In this document: positions 1 through 7,859 of the stretch, one piece after another
Layout: each line of letters begins with the position of its first letter
Position numbering within the stretch: position 1 is the stretch's first letter
NCBI RefSeq assembly: GCF_019297835.1
Contig: NZ_CP079203.1
Location: 841,001-905,000 of the forward strand
Reading direction: 5' to 3'
DNA length: 64,000 bases
DNA from: Sphingomonas sanguinis
GTDB lineage: Bacteria > Pseudomonadota > Alphaproteobacteria > Sphingomonadales > Sphingomonadaceae
Position numbers and translations under genes: made by a program
Notes under the pieces: generated by a model
The model's database searches: none
The model's input: the letters and a program-made list of their open reading frames with translations, nothing else
Told to the model about the DNA's origin: nothing

Positions 1-1
1 G

Positions 2-1198
2 GTCCGCGAGCGTGCCGAGGAACTGGCCCGACTCGCGACGCTGGAGGAAGGCAAGCCCATCGTCGAGGCGCGCGGCGAGGTCGCCGCGACCGCCGCGCTG
101 CTCGATTTCCATGCAGGCGAAGCGGTCCGCATCTATGGGCGCGTCCTGCCGCGTCCCACCGGCACCCGCTCGCTGGTGCTGCACCAGCCGGTCGGCCCGG
201 TCGCGGCCTTTTGCGCCTGGAACTTCCCCGTCATGAACCCGGTGCGCAAGATTTCGCCCGCCATTGCGGCGGGTTGCTCGGTCATCCTGAAGCCCAGCGA
301 GGAAACCCCCGCCAGCGCCATCGCGATCATGCGCTGCTTCCAGGATGCGGGCCTGCCCGGCGATGTCGCACAGCTGGTCTTCGGCGTGCCCGATGCGGTG
401 TCGCGCCACCTGCTCGCCTCCCCGGTCACCCGCAAGCTCAGCTTCACCGGGTCGGTCCCGGTCGGCAAGCACCTGCTGAAGCTCGCCGCTGATACGGTGA
501 TGAAGTCGACCATGGAGCTGGGCGGCCATGGCCCGGTGCTGGTCTTCGACGATTGCGATCTCGACAAGACGCTCGACCTGCTCGTCACCCACAAGTTCCG
601 CAATGCGGGCCAGGTCTGCGTCGCGCCCACCCGCTTCCATGTGCAGGAGGGGATTTACGAGCGCTTCGCCAAGGGCTTTGCCGAGCGCGCCGCCGCACTG
701 AAGATTGGCGATGGCCTGTCGAACGATACCCAGATGGGCCCGATGGCCAATCCGCGCCGCCCCGAGGCGATCGGCGCGATGATCGAGGATGCGGTGAAGA
801 ATGGCGCACGCAAGCTGACCGGCGGCGAAGCCCAGGCCGGTAACGGCTTCTTCTTCTCGCCCACCGTGCTGGCCGATGTGTCGCTCGACGCCAAGGCGAT
901 GAACGAGGAGCCGTTCGGCCCGATCGCGCTGATCCGCCCCTTTGCCACCACCGAGGACGCCATCGCGGAAGCCAACCGCCTGCCCTTCGGCCTGGGCGCC
1001 TATTGCTTCACCGAGAATGGCCGCCGCCAGAATCAGCTCGCCGACGAGATCGAGGCGGGCATGGTCGCGATCAACACCGTTCGGCTCAGCTGGGGCGATG
1101 CGCCTTTCGGCGGGGTCAAGGAAAGCGGCTATGGTTCGGAAGACGGGCCAGAGGGCATCGCCAACCATATGATTACCAAGGCGGTTCACATCGCCTGA
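2..1198 (+). CDS. NAD(P)-dependent aldehyde dehydrogenase, succinate-semialdehyde dehydrogenase-like (5' end missing)
   Basis: The open frame runs into the left edge, so the N-terminus (probably 60-80 residues) is missing; 398 residues are visible. It reads as an ALDH-superfamily enzyme that oxidises an aldehyde to the acid with NAD(P)+. Visible motifs are the cofactor-binding stretch ending in KPSEETP, the general-base Glu in MELGGHGP and the catalytic Cys in NAGQVCVAP. The overall pattern resembles GabD-type succinate-semialdehyde dehydrogenases, but substrate cannot be fixed from motifs. It converges with the HxlR regulator gene 15 bases downstream. The usual Asn of ELGGN is His here, which is tolerated in the family. 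Confidence 0.88.
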   Translation, partial: VRERAEELARLATLEEGKPIVEARGEVAATAALLDFHAGEAVRIYGRVLPRPTGTRSLVLHQPVGPVAAFCAWNFPVMNPVRKISPAIAAGCSVILKPSEETPASAIAIMRCFQDAGLPGDVAQLVFGVPDAVSRHLLASPVTRKLSFTGSVPVGKHLLKLAADTVMKSTMELGGHGPVLVFDDCDLDKTLDLLVTHKFRNAGQVCVAPTRFHVQEGIYERFAKGFAERAAALKIGDGLSNDTQMGPMANPRRPEAIGAMIEDAVKNGARKLTGGEAQAGNGFFFSPTVLADVSLDAKAMNEEPFGPIALIRPFATTEDAIAEANRLPFGLGAYCFTENGRRQNQLADEIEAGMVAINTVRLSWGDAPFGGVKESGYGSEDGPEGIANHMITKAVHIA

Positions 1199-1212
1199 TA
1201 GGAAGATTGGGG

Positions 1213-1578
1213 TCAGGCTCGCGCGCGATAGGCCGCGCGGGCCGCCTCCACTTCGGGCTGATGCGTATCCGCCCAGCGGATCAGCGCCCGCATCGGCCCC
1301 AGGAACGACCGGCCCAGATCGGTCAGGCTATACTCCACCCGTGGCGGCACCTCCGCATAGACGGTCCGCTCGACGAAACCATCCTCCTCCAGCCGCCGCA
1401 GCGTGCGCGACAGCATCTGTTTGGACACATCGCCGATCCGCCGCAGCAGGACGTTGAAGCGCAACGTTTCCGGCTCCAGCGCGGCGAGGATGAGCAGGCT
1501 CCACTGATCGCCGATCCGGTCCAGCACATCGCGGATCGGGCACCCGCCCTCTCCGGTCGGTGGGGCGGTCACGTCCAT
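1213..1578 (-). CDS. HxlR-family winged-helix transcriptional regulator
   Basis: The 121-residue protein carries the HxlR signature: a Cys near the N-terminus (GGCPIRDVLD), then the IGDQWSLLILAAL helix, the LLRRIGDVSKQMLSRTLRRLEEDG recognition region and the Y-S-L-T-D-L-G-R wing. Such dimeric regulators sense redox or electrophile stress and often control a divergent oxidoreductase, as here. I chose the start at 1578 because AAGGA lies 9 bases upstream. An in-frame ATG at 1635 would add 19 residues, but it has no ribosome-binding site and lies inside the inverted repeat 1634-1654. The gene is divergent from the NAD(P)-binding reductase at 1669. Confidence 0.88.
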   Translation of the reverse strand: MDVTAPPTGEGGCPIRDVLDRIGDQWSLLILAALEPETLRFNVLLRRIGDVSKQMLSRTLRRLEEDGFVERTVYAEVPPRVEYSLTDLGRSFLGPMRALIRWADTHQPEVEAARAAYRARA

Positions 1579-1633
1579 GTGACCTGGTCCTTGGACAATG
1601 ACGTCTTGTGGCGCGGGATGACTGTGCATATTC

Positions 1634-1654
1634 ATGGTCTACAATCCAGACCAT
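1634..1654. promoter_or_regulatory. Perfect inverted repeat, probable HxlR operator
   Basis: The half-sites ATGGTCT and AGACCAT are exact reverse complements separated by 7 bases (ACAATCC). The repeat lies between the divergent HxlR gene and the reductase gene, ending 14 bases before the reductase ATG. That is where an autoregulating HxlR dimer would be expected to bind. Binding is inferred. Confidence 0.6.
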
Positions 1655-1668
1655 CGAAAGGAAAGAGC

Positions 1669-2277
1669 ATGAAGATCGCGCTGATCGGAGCCTCGGGCAA
1701 TGCGGGCTCGCGGATCCTGCAGGAATTGTCGGATCGCGGCCACGCCGTGACCGCCATCGCCCGCACGCCCGAGCGGATCGCGGCGCTGCCCGGCGTCACC
1801 CCCGTCGCAGGCGACCTGAGCGACACGGCCGCGCTGGCCGAGACGCTGCGCGGGCATGATGCGGTGATCAGCGCGGTGCATTTCCTCGTCACCGATGCCC
1901 AGGCCCTGATCGACACCGTCCGCGCCTCGGGCGTGAAGCGCTATCTGGTCGTCGGCGGCGCAGGCAGCCTGGAAGTCGCGCCCGGCCAGCGCCTGATCGA
2001 CCAACCGAACTTTCCGGAGGCGTATAAGGCGGAGGCGAGCGCGGGTGCTGACTTCCTCGACCTGCTGCGCGGTGTGGAGGATCTGGAGTGGACCTTCCTT
2101 TCGCCCTCGGCGATGTTCGTCCCCGGCGAGCGGACGGGGCAATTCCGGCTCGGTACCGACACGCTACTGTCCAACGAGCAGGGCAGCAGCATCTCGTTCG
2201 AGGACTATGCCATCGCGCTGGCCGACGAAATCGAGCAGCCCCGCCACATCCGCCAGCGCTTTACGGTCGGTTATTGA
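1669..2277 (+). CDS. NAD(P)-binding oxidoreductase of the atypical SDR / NmrA-like group
   Basis: The 202-residue protein starts with a Rossmann dinucleotide motif (GASGNAG at residues 7-13), followed by a second strand ending in IARTPERI, which fits NADP preference. VVGGAGSLEV and AEASAGADFLDLLR are typical of the NmrA/YwnB-like atypical SDRs often annotated NAD(P)H-binding protein. The start has GAAAG just upstream and follows the inverted repeat. Its divergent HxlR neighbour is its likely regulator, suggesting induction by an electrophile or quinone; the substrate is unknown. A perfect hairpin follows the stop codon. Confidence 0.85.
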   Translation: MKIALIGASGNAGSRILQELSDRGHAVTAIARTPERIAALPGVTPVAGDLSDTAALAETLRGHDAVISAVHFLVTDAQALIDTVRASGVKRYLVVGGAGSLEVAPGQRLIDQPNFPEAYKAEASAGADFLDLLRGVEDLEWTFLSPSAMFVPGERTGQFRLGTDTLLSNEQGSSISFEDYAIALADEIEQPRHIRQRFTVGY

Positions 2278-2287
2278 GGAACTTACA

Positions 2288-2317
2288 CAGTCGGGGCTGC
2301 ACACGCGGCCCCGACTG
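2288..2317 (+). terminator. Hairpin after the reductase gene
   Basis: The stem CAGTCGGGGC (2288-2297) pairs perfectly with GCCCCGACTG (2308-2317). The tail on the plus strand is A-rich rather than T-rich, so it may act as a factor-dependent terminator or a 3'-end stabiliser. Confidence 0.5.
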
Positions 2318-2340
2318 CCAAAAAAATGTCAAAAACCCCC

Positions 2341-2369
2341 TTGGCAGGTCGGACATGCCCGGCTAATAG
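2341..2369 (+). promoter_or_regulatory. Probable sigma-70 promoter of tRNA-Lys
   Basis: TTGGCA (2341-2346), a 17-base spacer, then TAATAG (2364-2369), 50 bases before the mature tRNA 5' end. A GTCAAAAA block just upstream is also present before the tRNA-Asn promoter at 29 kb. Confidence 0.55.
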
Positions 2370-2419
2370 CCGCCCCACCAGACGGGGACACGCTCCCCGC
2401 CGTGCCGCAGACCGGCATC

Positions 2420-2495
<76 letters not shown>

Positions 2496-2532
2496 TTCAA
2501 TCAAAAAAGTGCGAAAGAGCGATTTCGCGAAG

Positions 2533-3051
2533 TCAGTAAACTCCACGATTTAAACGCTCGGTGAAGCGAGCCATACCTTCGGCAGATCGTCGATGTTGAT
2601 CGTCTTCCAACGTCATTGGCTCGTTTACAGGCTCGATCGCGTAGATTGCGACGCCATCAAAACGCTCGTTACAAACGGGGCATCTAACCTTACGCGGCGA
2701 GTTGTCTTTGACGGTAAATGTCAGGCGTCCATCTCTTAATTCGCATGTAGGGCAGACCGGCAGGCCCGTAGGCTGGCCGCTATTATCAGCCTTATACTTG
2801 AAGCCGCCGCGCCCCATGACAAGCAACGCTTGACCTGCAAGCGTTGCCTTCAACCGTTCAAACTCAGCATCTTTTTCTAATGCCGCCTCTCGCGCCGCCA
2901 CTAACTCGAGGCGAGCATCGCTTAGCGCGGTCATGAGCTCGGCAATCTGGACCTTATAGGCCGCAGCGTCCCAGCCCTTCTCTACGGCTCGAAGCCCTTT
3001 GGCTACATCAAGAGCCTGCCCGACGGCAGCAATCGCTTCCATGATCGGCAT
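2533..3051 (-). CDS. Uncharacterised protein with helical N-terminus and zinc-ribbon-like C-terminus
   Basis: I do not recognise this 172-residue protein as a named family. Residues about 10-90 are Ala/Glu/Leu-rich and probably form a long helix or coiled coil. A CPTC and a CPVC pair about 27 residues apart look like a zinc ribbon. GGGAG lies 7 bases before the ATG. Its base composition is clearly less GC-rich than its neighbours (stretches near 50%), and it abuts tRNA-Lys, a common integration site, so recent acquisition is plausible. I found no repeat of the tRNA 3' end that would mark an attachment site. Confidence 0.7.
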   Translation of the reverse strand: MPIMEAIAAVGQALDVAKGLRAVEKGWDAAAYKVQIAELMTALSDARLELVAAREAALEKDAEFERLKATLAGQALLVMGRGGFKYKADNSGQPTGLPVCPTCELRDGRLTFTVKDNSPRKVRCPVCNERFDGVAIYAIEPVNEPMTLEDDQHRRSAEGMARFTERLNRGVY

Positions 3052-3090
3052 AACATCTCCCGCACATGACCATTAAAAGCTACAGGTCGA

Positions 3091-4716
3091 TCACTGGCCC
3101 GAATTATTAGGCCTAGAGGCCCCCTGCCCCGAAGGCGGCACCGGCGGGGTGGACGACTTCGCATCGCTCACCGCCTCGTCATACCAGCGCGATAGATCGG
3201 CCTTCATGCGGCGTAGCGCATCGGGGTTGAGGTAGGTCATGTGCCCAGCCGGATAATAGGTGAAGCGCAGATTGGCCTGCTGCGCGGGCTCCAGCATCAT
3301 ATGGCCCAAGTCGTTCTCGGTGCCGAAGAATGGGGTCGCCATGTCGTAATAGCCGTTCATCGACAGCACCTTGAGATACGGGTTCGCGCGCATCGCAGCG
3401 CCCAGGTCGATCGCGGTATTCGGATTGTTCTGCCCGCCGTCGGGCGACTTGTGCTTCCAGTTCCAGGTCCAGCCCGCCGCCTCGCGCGCCGACAGGCGAT
3501 AGGGAAGTTCGGTCTTGTAGCCGAGCGTGGACTGCAGATAGTCCTGGAAGGACGCGATATAAGCCCCTGAAATAGCGTCGGAAGAAGCATCCGTCTCCGG
3601 TGCCTCGCCCGCCGCGTCGGTATCGATGCCGAGATAACGCGAATCGAACCGCCCCACCGTGCGCGCCGACCCGCGCAGCAATTCCTTCTGGAAACGCGGC
3701 AGGTCGATGCGCAGGTTCGCGCGCTTGATATAGTCGGGCGAGATGCCGATCAGGCGGCTCATCTGCTCGGCGATCTGGTCGCGCTCCTGCGGCGAGATGC
3801 TCTGCCCCTTGGCCAGCGCCGACATATACGGGCCGACCGCGAAGGCACGGGCTTGCGCCACCACGGTCGCGACATCGGCTGGGCGATCGGCCAGGCGGTT
3901 GTGATACCAGGCGGTCGCAGCATAGCTGGGCAGGTAATTGAGATAGACCTGATCCAGCCCAGGCTGCCGATAGCCGTAATTCATGATCGAGCTGAGCAGC
4001 ACGACGCCGTTCAGCGCCACGCCCTTTTCCTGCAACTGATAGGCCAGCGCCCCCGAGCGCAGCGTGCCATAGCTCTCGCCCAGCAGGAATTTCGGGCTCA
4101 TCCAGCGGCCATATTTGGTGACGTAACGCTGGATCGCGCCCGCAAAGACATCGACATCCTCGTCGACGCCATAGAATTGCGCGGGCTTCATATCGCCCAG
4201 CGGCCGCGAATAGCCGGTACCGATTGCGTCGAGGAACACGAGGTCGGTCTTGTCGAGCAGCGAATCCGGGTTCGGCCCGACATCATAGGGTGCGGGCCGC
4301 ACGAACTCCGGGCTGGTAGTGCGGATGCGGATCGGCGCGAACGAACCCATGCGCAGCCAGAAGGACGGCGATCCCGGCCCGCCATTATACAGGAAGGTCA
4401 CAGGCCGCTTGGTGCCGGGCTTGGTGCCGTCGAGCGTATAGGCGGTGTAGAACATCGAGGCGGTCGGCTTGCCCTCGATATCGCGCACGGTCAGCGTACC
4501 GGCCGAGGCGATATAGGGATAGGCGCGGCCATTGATCGTCACGCTGTCGCGGTGGCGAACCTCGGTTTCCTCCAGTGGCGCCCGCGCCCAGGCGGCTTCC
4601 GCCTCGGCCTTGGCGGCTTCATGGTGCGCGGCCTTTCTCTCCCCTTCCTCCTGTGCGGCGAGCGGCGCGGTCATGGCGGTGGCAGCGAAGAGGAGAGCAA
4701 GGCTGTTGCGGATCAC
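3091..4716 (-). CDS. Exported S10-family serine carboxypeptidase
   Basis: The 541-residue precursor has a signal peptide (about residues 1-21, cleavage after PLAA). The oxyanion-hole segment NGGPGSPS lies near residue 111, the nucleophile Ser215 in GESYG, the Asp in NGYYDMATP and the His in PAGHMTYL, which together complete the S10 triad. These enzymes remove C-terminal amino acids, here presumably in the periplasm or outside the cell. It lies on the same strand as an M1 aminopeptidase upstream, 420 bases apart, suggesting complementary peptide degradation. The C-terminal tail is rich in Ser, Pro and Gly. Confidence 0.93.
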   Translation of the reverse strand: MIRNSLALLFAATAMTAPLAAQEEGERKAAHHEAAKAEAEAAWARAPLEETEVRHRDSVTINGRAYPYIASAGTLTVRDIEGKPTASMFYTAYTLDGTKPGTKRPVTFLYNGGPGSPSFWLRMGSFAPIRIRTTSPEFVRPAPYDVGPNPDSLLDKTDLVFLDAIGTGYSRPLGDMKPAQFYGVDEDVDVFAGAIQRYVTKYGRWMSPKFLLGESYGTLRSGALAYQLQEKGVALNGVVLLSSIMNYGYRQPGLDQVYLNYLPSYAATAWYHNRLADRPADVATVVAQARAFAVGPYMSALAKGQSISPQERDQIAEQMSRLIGISPDYIKRANLRIDLPRFQKELLRGSARTVGRFDSRYLGIDTDAAGEAPETDASSDAISGAYIASFQDYLQSTLGYKTELPYRLSAREAAGWTWNWKHKSPDGGQNNPNTAIDLGAAMRANPYLKVLSMNGYYDMATPFFGTENDLGHMMLEPAQQANLRFTYYPAGHMTYLNPDALRRMKADLSRWYDEAVSDAKSSTPPVPPSGQGASRPNNSGQ

Positions 4717-4815
4717 GAATGGCTCACGGGTTGGATGACGGAAGCGTCATGGTTCCCGCGTTTCGGCATTCGAGGCAAGAGGTTGCGGGGGCGTGGGGCG
4801 ATTATCCTTTGCTTC

Positions 4816-4840
4816 GTTCAGCCTGAGCGATGTCGAAGGG
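4816..4840 (+). repeat. Dispersed repeat family A (CAGCCTGAGC-GTCGAAGG type)
   Basis: The core GTTCAGCCTGAGC followed by GTCGAAGG recurs in both orientations at 18442, 43799, 43855, 43919, 43980, 54944, 55017 and 57076, always between genes. This copy has GATG between the two blocks. Confidence 0.8.
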
Positions 4841-4880
4841 TACGGGTAAGGCCACGGGTATAGCCTCAATTCAGGCCGTT

Positions 4881-4909
4881 CCCCGGCGAAGGCCGGGGTC
4901 CAGTTTCTG
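4881..4909 (+). repeat. Dispersed repeat family B (CCCCGGCGAAGGCCGGGG type)
   Basis: The palindromic core CCCCGGCGAAGGCCGGGG is followed by TCCAGTTTCTG. The same core and tail recur at 18504-18532. Inverted copies lie at 5007-5031 and 18600-18622. Confidence 0.75.
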
Positions 4910-5006
4910 TTCGGATGCGATGGCCCGATAAATTTGCGTGGGAGACTATGTCCACCGGGCCATTGGCCTCCCACTCGCCGTTGCCATTCCCTTTCGGCTT
5001 CGCCGG

Positions 5007-5031
5007 AACTGGGCCCCGGCCTTCGCCGGGG
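5007..5031 (-). repeat. Dispersed repeat family B, inverted copy
   Basis: AACTGGGCCCCGGCCTTCGC followed by CGGGG is the reverse orientation of the copy at 4881, so the two could pair as a long hairpin in this gap. Confidence 0.65.
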
Positions 5032-5100
5032 AACGGAAAGGGAGAGGTTTCCCTTGGCCTCCGGCTTTGCTCAGGCTGAACGGAGGGGTGGATCGGTCAA

Positions 5101-5130
5101 AGGCTGGCGGGATCGTGTCCCCGCCAGCCT
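5101..5130 (-). terminator. Hairpin downstream of the M1 aminopeptidase gene
   Basis: AGGCTGGCGGG (5101-5111) and CCCGCCAGCCT (5120-5130) form a perfect 11-bp stem six bases past the stop codon of the minus-strand gene. The minus-strand tail starts TTTGACC, so the U-tract is weak. Confidence 0.65.
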
Positions 5131-5136
5131 CTCACA

Positions 5137-7722
5137 TCACCGCGACAGCCAGGTCTGGACGGCGGGCTTCAGGCGATCGGCTACCGCCTTGCGCACCGCG
5201 ATCTGCGAGATCGACCGCTTGGCCCCGCCGCGCGAGCCTTCGGGCAGATTGGCGGCGGCCCAGGCTTCGATCTTGCCAGGCATGGCGGGATCGTTCGATC
5301 CTGCGCCCAGCCCGACGATGAAGGTCGAGCGATTGCTCTCCTCCAGGAAGCTGTCGACCAGCGGCTTGTTCGCGACCGCCCAGTCGAACGCCATGTCAGG
5401 ATGCGCCCCCGCGATCGAGCGGAGCAGCGCGGCGCGCTGCGGCGGGGTGAAGGTGTTGTCCTTCAACACGCTCAGCGCCCGACGCGCCGCCGCCTCGTCC
5501 TCGGCAAAGCCCAGCAGCGAGACATAGCGGTTCTTGACCACCGGGTTGCGCTCGGCCTTGGCCAATTCGTACAGGCGGTCCCACTCAGCGGGCGTCGCCT
5601 GCTTGGCGTAGGTCGCCAGGATCGGCTGGCGGATGGCGCCCGGAATGGCGTTCGGGTTCTTGCCCAGCGCCGTCACATAGCCACGCGCGCGCGCCGCGAC
5701 CATCGCGTCGCCGCTCGTGCCGAGCTGCCCGATCAGCGTCTCGCGCAGGTTGGAGACGAGCGCGCCGTCCTCCGGCTTCGGCTCGAACCCGATCCGCGCC
5801 AGCACCGGCGACAGGATCGCCGCCGTCCGCGCTCGCAGCGGCTTTTCGAGCGGCGTGCCCTCATACAGGCCGTTCAGACGCGCCAGTTCGCCGGCGACCG
5901 TCTCCCATTCCAGCGGATCGGCCTCGGGCTGCACCTTTGCCATCAGCTCGAACCAGCGGCTCAGATCCTGATAACCACCCGCCGCCAGCGCATAATCGTC
6001 GCCCAGCGTACCCAGACGATCGTTCAGCGCCAGCTTGACATAGTCGCGCACGATCGCGGCATGGCCCGCATCGTCATACATGACGCGCGTATAGGACCCC
6101 TTGCCCTGGTTCAGGACCAGCGTGCCGCAGCCGCCGACCGTCACCGGCACAGGCGCAGCGCCGGTCACGATCGCGGTCGTCTCGGCCCCGCCGATCGTCG
6201 CCACGCGGATCGGCACATGCCAGGTCTGGGGTGCTTTCGACGACTCATCCAGCCCGAACCGCCCTTGCGTCAGCGTCGCGACGGTCTTGCCGCCCTCGCA
6301 GCGTGCGCCGGTCATCGTGATGAGCGGCACGCCGCCCTGCAGGGTGAAGTCGTGCGCGATGGTCGCGACGTTAGTGCCGGACGCCTTGGACAGCTCTTCC
6401 CAGAGCTGGTCGGTCACCGTATTCCGATACTTGTACTTCGCCATATAGGCGCGGATGCCCTTGCGAAACGTGTCCGCGCCCAGCGTCGATTCCAGCATCC
6501 CGATCACCGCCTGCCCCTTCAGGTAGGTGATGCTGTCGAACGCTTCGCCGATCTGGTCGACCGTCTCGACCTTGCGGATGATCGGGTGGGTGGCGCTGGT
6601 CGCGTCGATCCCCATCGCCGACTCGCGCTCGCCCGCGACGCTGGCCGCCGCCGCTTCCCAGCTGGGGTTCAGGTCGTTGCTGGCCTTGCCCTCCATCCAC
6701 GAGGCGAAGCCCTCGTTCAGCCAGAGGTCGTCCCACCAGCGCGGGGTAACGAGATCGCCGAACCACTGGTGCGCCATTTCATGCGCGACGACGGTGTGGA
6801 TGCGCTGGCGGTTGCTCTCGCTCATCACCTTCGGGTCGAAGAGTAACTCATTCTCGAAATAGAAGATCGCCCCCCAATTCTCCATCGCGCCGAAGAACTG
6901 GCTGGAGCCGGGGCCTGCGATCATGTCCATCTTGGGCAGCGGATAGGGCGTGCCGAAATAGTCGTTGTAATAGGACAGCAGCTTGGTGGCCGAGCTCAGC
7001 GAATAATCGCCCTGATCCACCACACCCTTGCGGCTGACCACGCCGATCTGGACACCGTTCGCGTCCACCGTCTTACGATCGAGATTGCCCGAGCCGAAGA
7101 AGAGCAGATAGCTGGACATCACCGGCGTCTCGCCGAAGCGGTAGAGCTGGCTGCCGTCTGCTTGGGCGGTGACGGATTCTGCGGGCATGTTGCTGATCGC
7201 GCGCTGGCCCTTGGGCGCGGTAGCGGTCAGGCGGAACTTGGCCTTGAAGGCAGGCTCGTCCCACATCGGCGCGAAGCGGCGCGCGTCGGGCGCCTCGAAC
7301 TGGGTCGCCAGCATCCGGTCGGCCGAGCCGTCGGCATTGGTATAGTCGATCGCGAACAGGCCGTTGGCCGAGCGGTTGATCGTGCCGGTCCAGGCGAAAC
7401 CGACCTTGTGCCGCCCTACGCTCGCCGCCTGCGGCAGGGTCAGCGTCAGGGTCTGCGCCGTCTTGTCAGCGACGAAAGGCACCGGCTTTCCGTCGAAGGT
7501 CGCGCGCGTCACGGTCAGCTCGGCGGCGTTCAGCACGATCGTCGCGGTCGCCTCTTTCACATCGACATCGACCGTTTCCTCGCCGGCGAAGGTCAGCGCC
7601 TTCGCATCCGGCCGCACGGTGATGTCGTACAGAACCGGCGCGACGGTCTGGGGCAACTGGCCCGCCGCCAGCGCCGGGGTGGAAACGGTCAGGGCCAGCA
7701 GGACCGATAGGGCGGACTTCAT
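5137..7722 (-). CDS. Exported M1-family zinc aminopeptidase
   Basis: The 861-residue precursor has a signal peptide (about residues 1-20, ending ALAAG). The exopeptidase motif GAMEN is at 278-282. The zinc site HEMAH is at 314-318, with the third ligand Glu337 in LNEGFA, giving the exact HExxH-18-E spacing. A C-terminal ERAP1-like helical domain fills residues about 540-861. M1 enzymes remove N-terminal residues from peptides, and the signal peptide places this one in the envelope. The promoter region is shared with the divergent nitronate monooxygenase gene 137 bases away. A strong hairpin follows the gene. Confidence 0.95.
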   Translation of the reverse strand: MKSALSVLLALTVSTPALAAGQLPQTVAPVLYDITVRPDAKALTFAGEETVDVDVKEATATIVLNAAELTVTRATFDGKPVPFVADKTAQTLTLTLPQAASVGRHKVGFAWTGTINRSANGLFAIDYTNADGSADRMLATQFEAPDARRFAPMWDEPAFKAKFRLTATAPKGQRAISNMPAESVTAQADGSQLYRFGETPVMSSYLLFFGSGNLDRKTVDANGVQIGVVSRKGVVDQGDYSLSSATKLLSYYNDYFGTPYPLPKMDMIAGPGSSQFFGAMENWGAIFYFENELLFDPKVMSESNRQRIHTVVAHEMAHQWFGDLVTPRWWDDLWLNEGFASWMEGKASNDLNPSWEAAAASVAGERESAMGIDATSATHPIIRKVETVDQIGEAFDSITYLKGQAVIGMLESTLGADTFRKGIRAYMAKYKYRNTVTDQLWEELSKASGTNVATIAHDFTLQGGVPLITMTGARCEGGKTVATLTQGRFGLDESSKAPQTWHVPIRVATIGGAETTAIVTGAAPVPVTVGGCGTLVLNQGKGSYTRVMYDDAGHAAIVRDYVKLALNDRLGTLGDDYALAAGGYQDLSRWFELMAKVQPEADPLEWETVAGELARLNGLYEGTPLEKPLRARTAAILSPVLARIGFEPKPEDGALVSNLRETLIGQLGTSGDAMVAARARGYVTALGKNPNAIPGAIRQPILATYAKQATPAEWDRLYELAKAERNPVVKNRYVSLLGFAEDEAAARRALSVLKDNTFTPPQRAALLRSIAGAHPDMAFDWAVANKPLVDSFLEESNRSTFIVGLGAGSNDPAMPGKIEAWAAANLPEGSRGGAKRSISQIAVRKAVADRLKPAVQTWLSR

Positions 7723-7839
7723 CGCAATCAGGGCCTTTCACTTTGGAATGCGCAAATCTCTACGCCCTGTTCGGCTCAAAGCAAATGACGGTCATGTAAT
7801 AATGTTGCACGCGACCAAGCGGCGCTGGACACGCTTTAC

Positions 7840-7857
7840 CTTTACGTTATCGTAAAG
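7840..7857. promoter_or_regulatory. Perfect inverted repeat abutting the nitronate monooxygenase start
   Basis: CTTTACG (7840-7846) and CGTAAAG (7851-7857) are exact reverse complements around TTAT, ending two bases before the ATG at 7860. The shape resembles operators described for MerR-family regulators of acyl-CoA and branched-chain amino-acid metabolism (LiuR type), but no regulator gene is nearby. Function is inferred. Confidence 0.5.
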
Positions 7858-7859
7858 CC

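Larger units (their letters stand above)
4717..5136. other. Intergenic gap with dispersed inverted repeats
   Basis: This 420-base gap between two minus-strand peptidase genes has no credible gene. It contains one copy of the CAGCCTGAGC...GTCGAAGG repeat (4816-4840), a partial reverse copy near 5064-5082, two opposed copies of the CCCCGGCGAAGGCCGGGG repeat (4881-4909 and 5007-5031), and a terminator hairpin at its right end. Confidence 0.8.
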
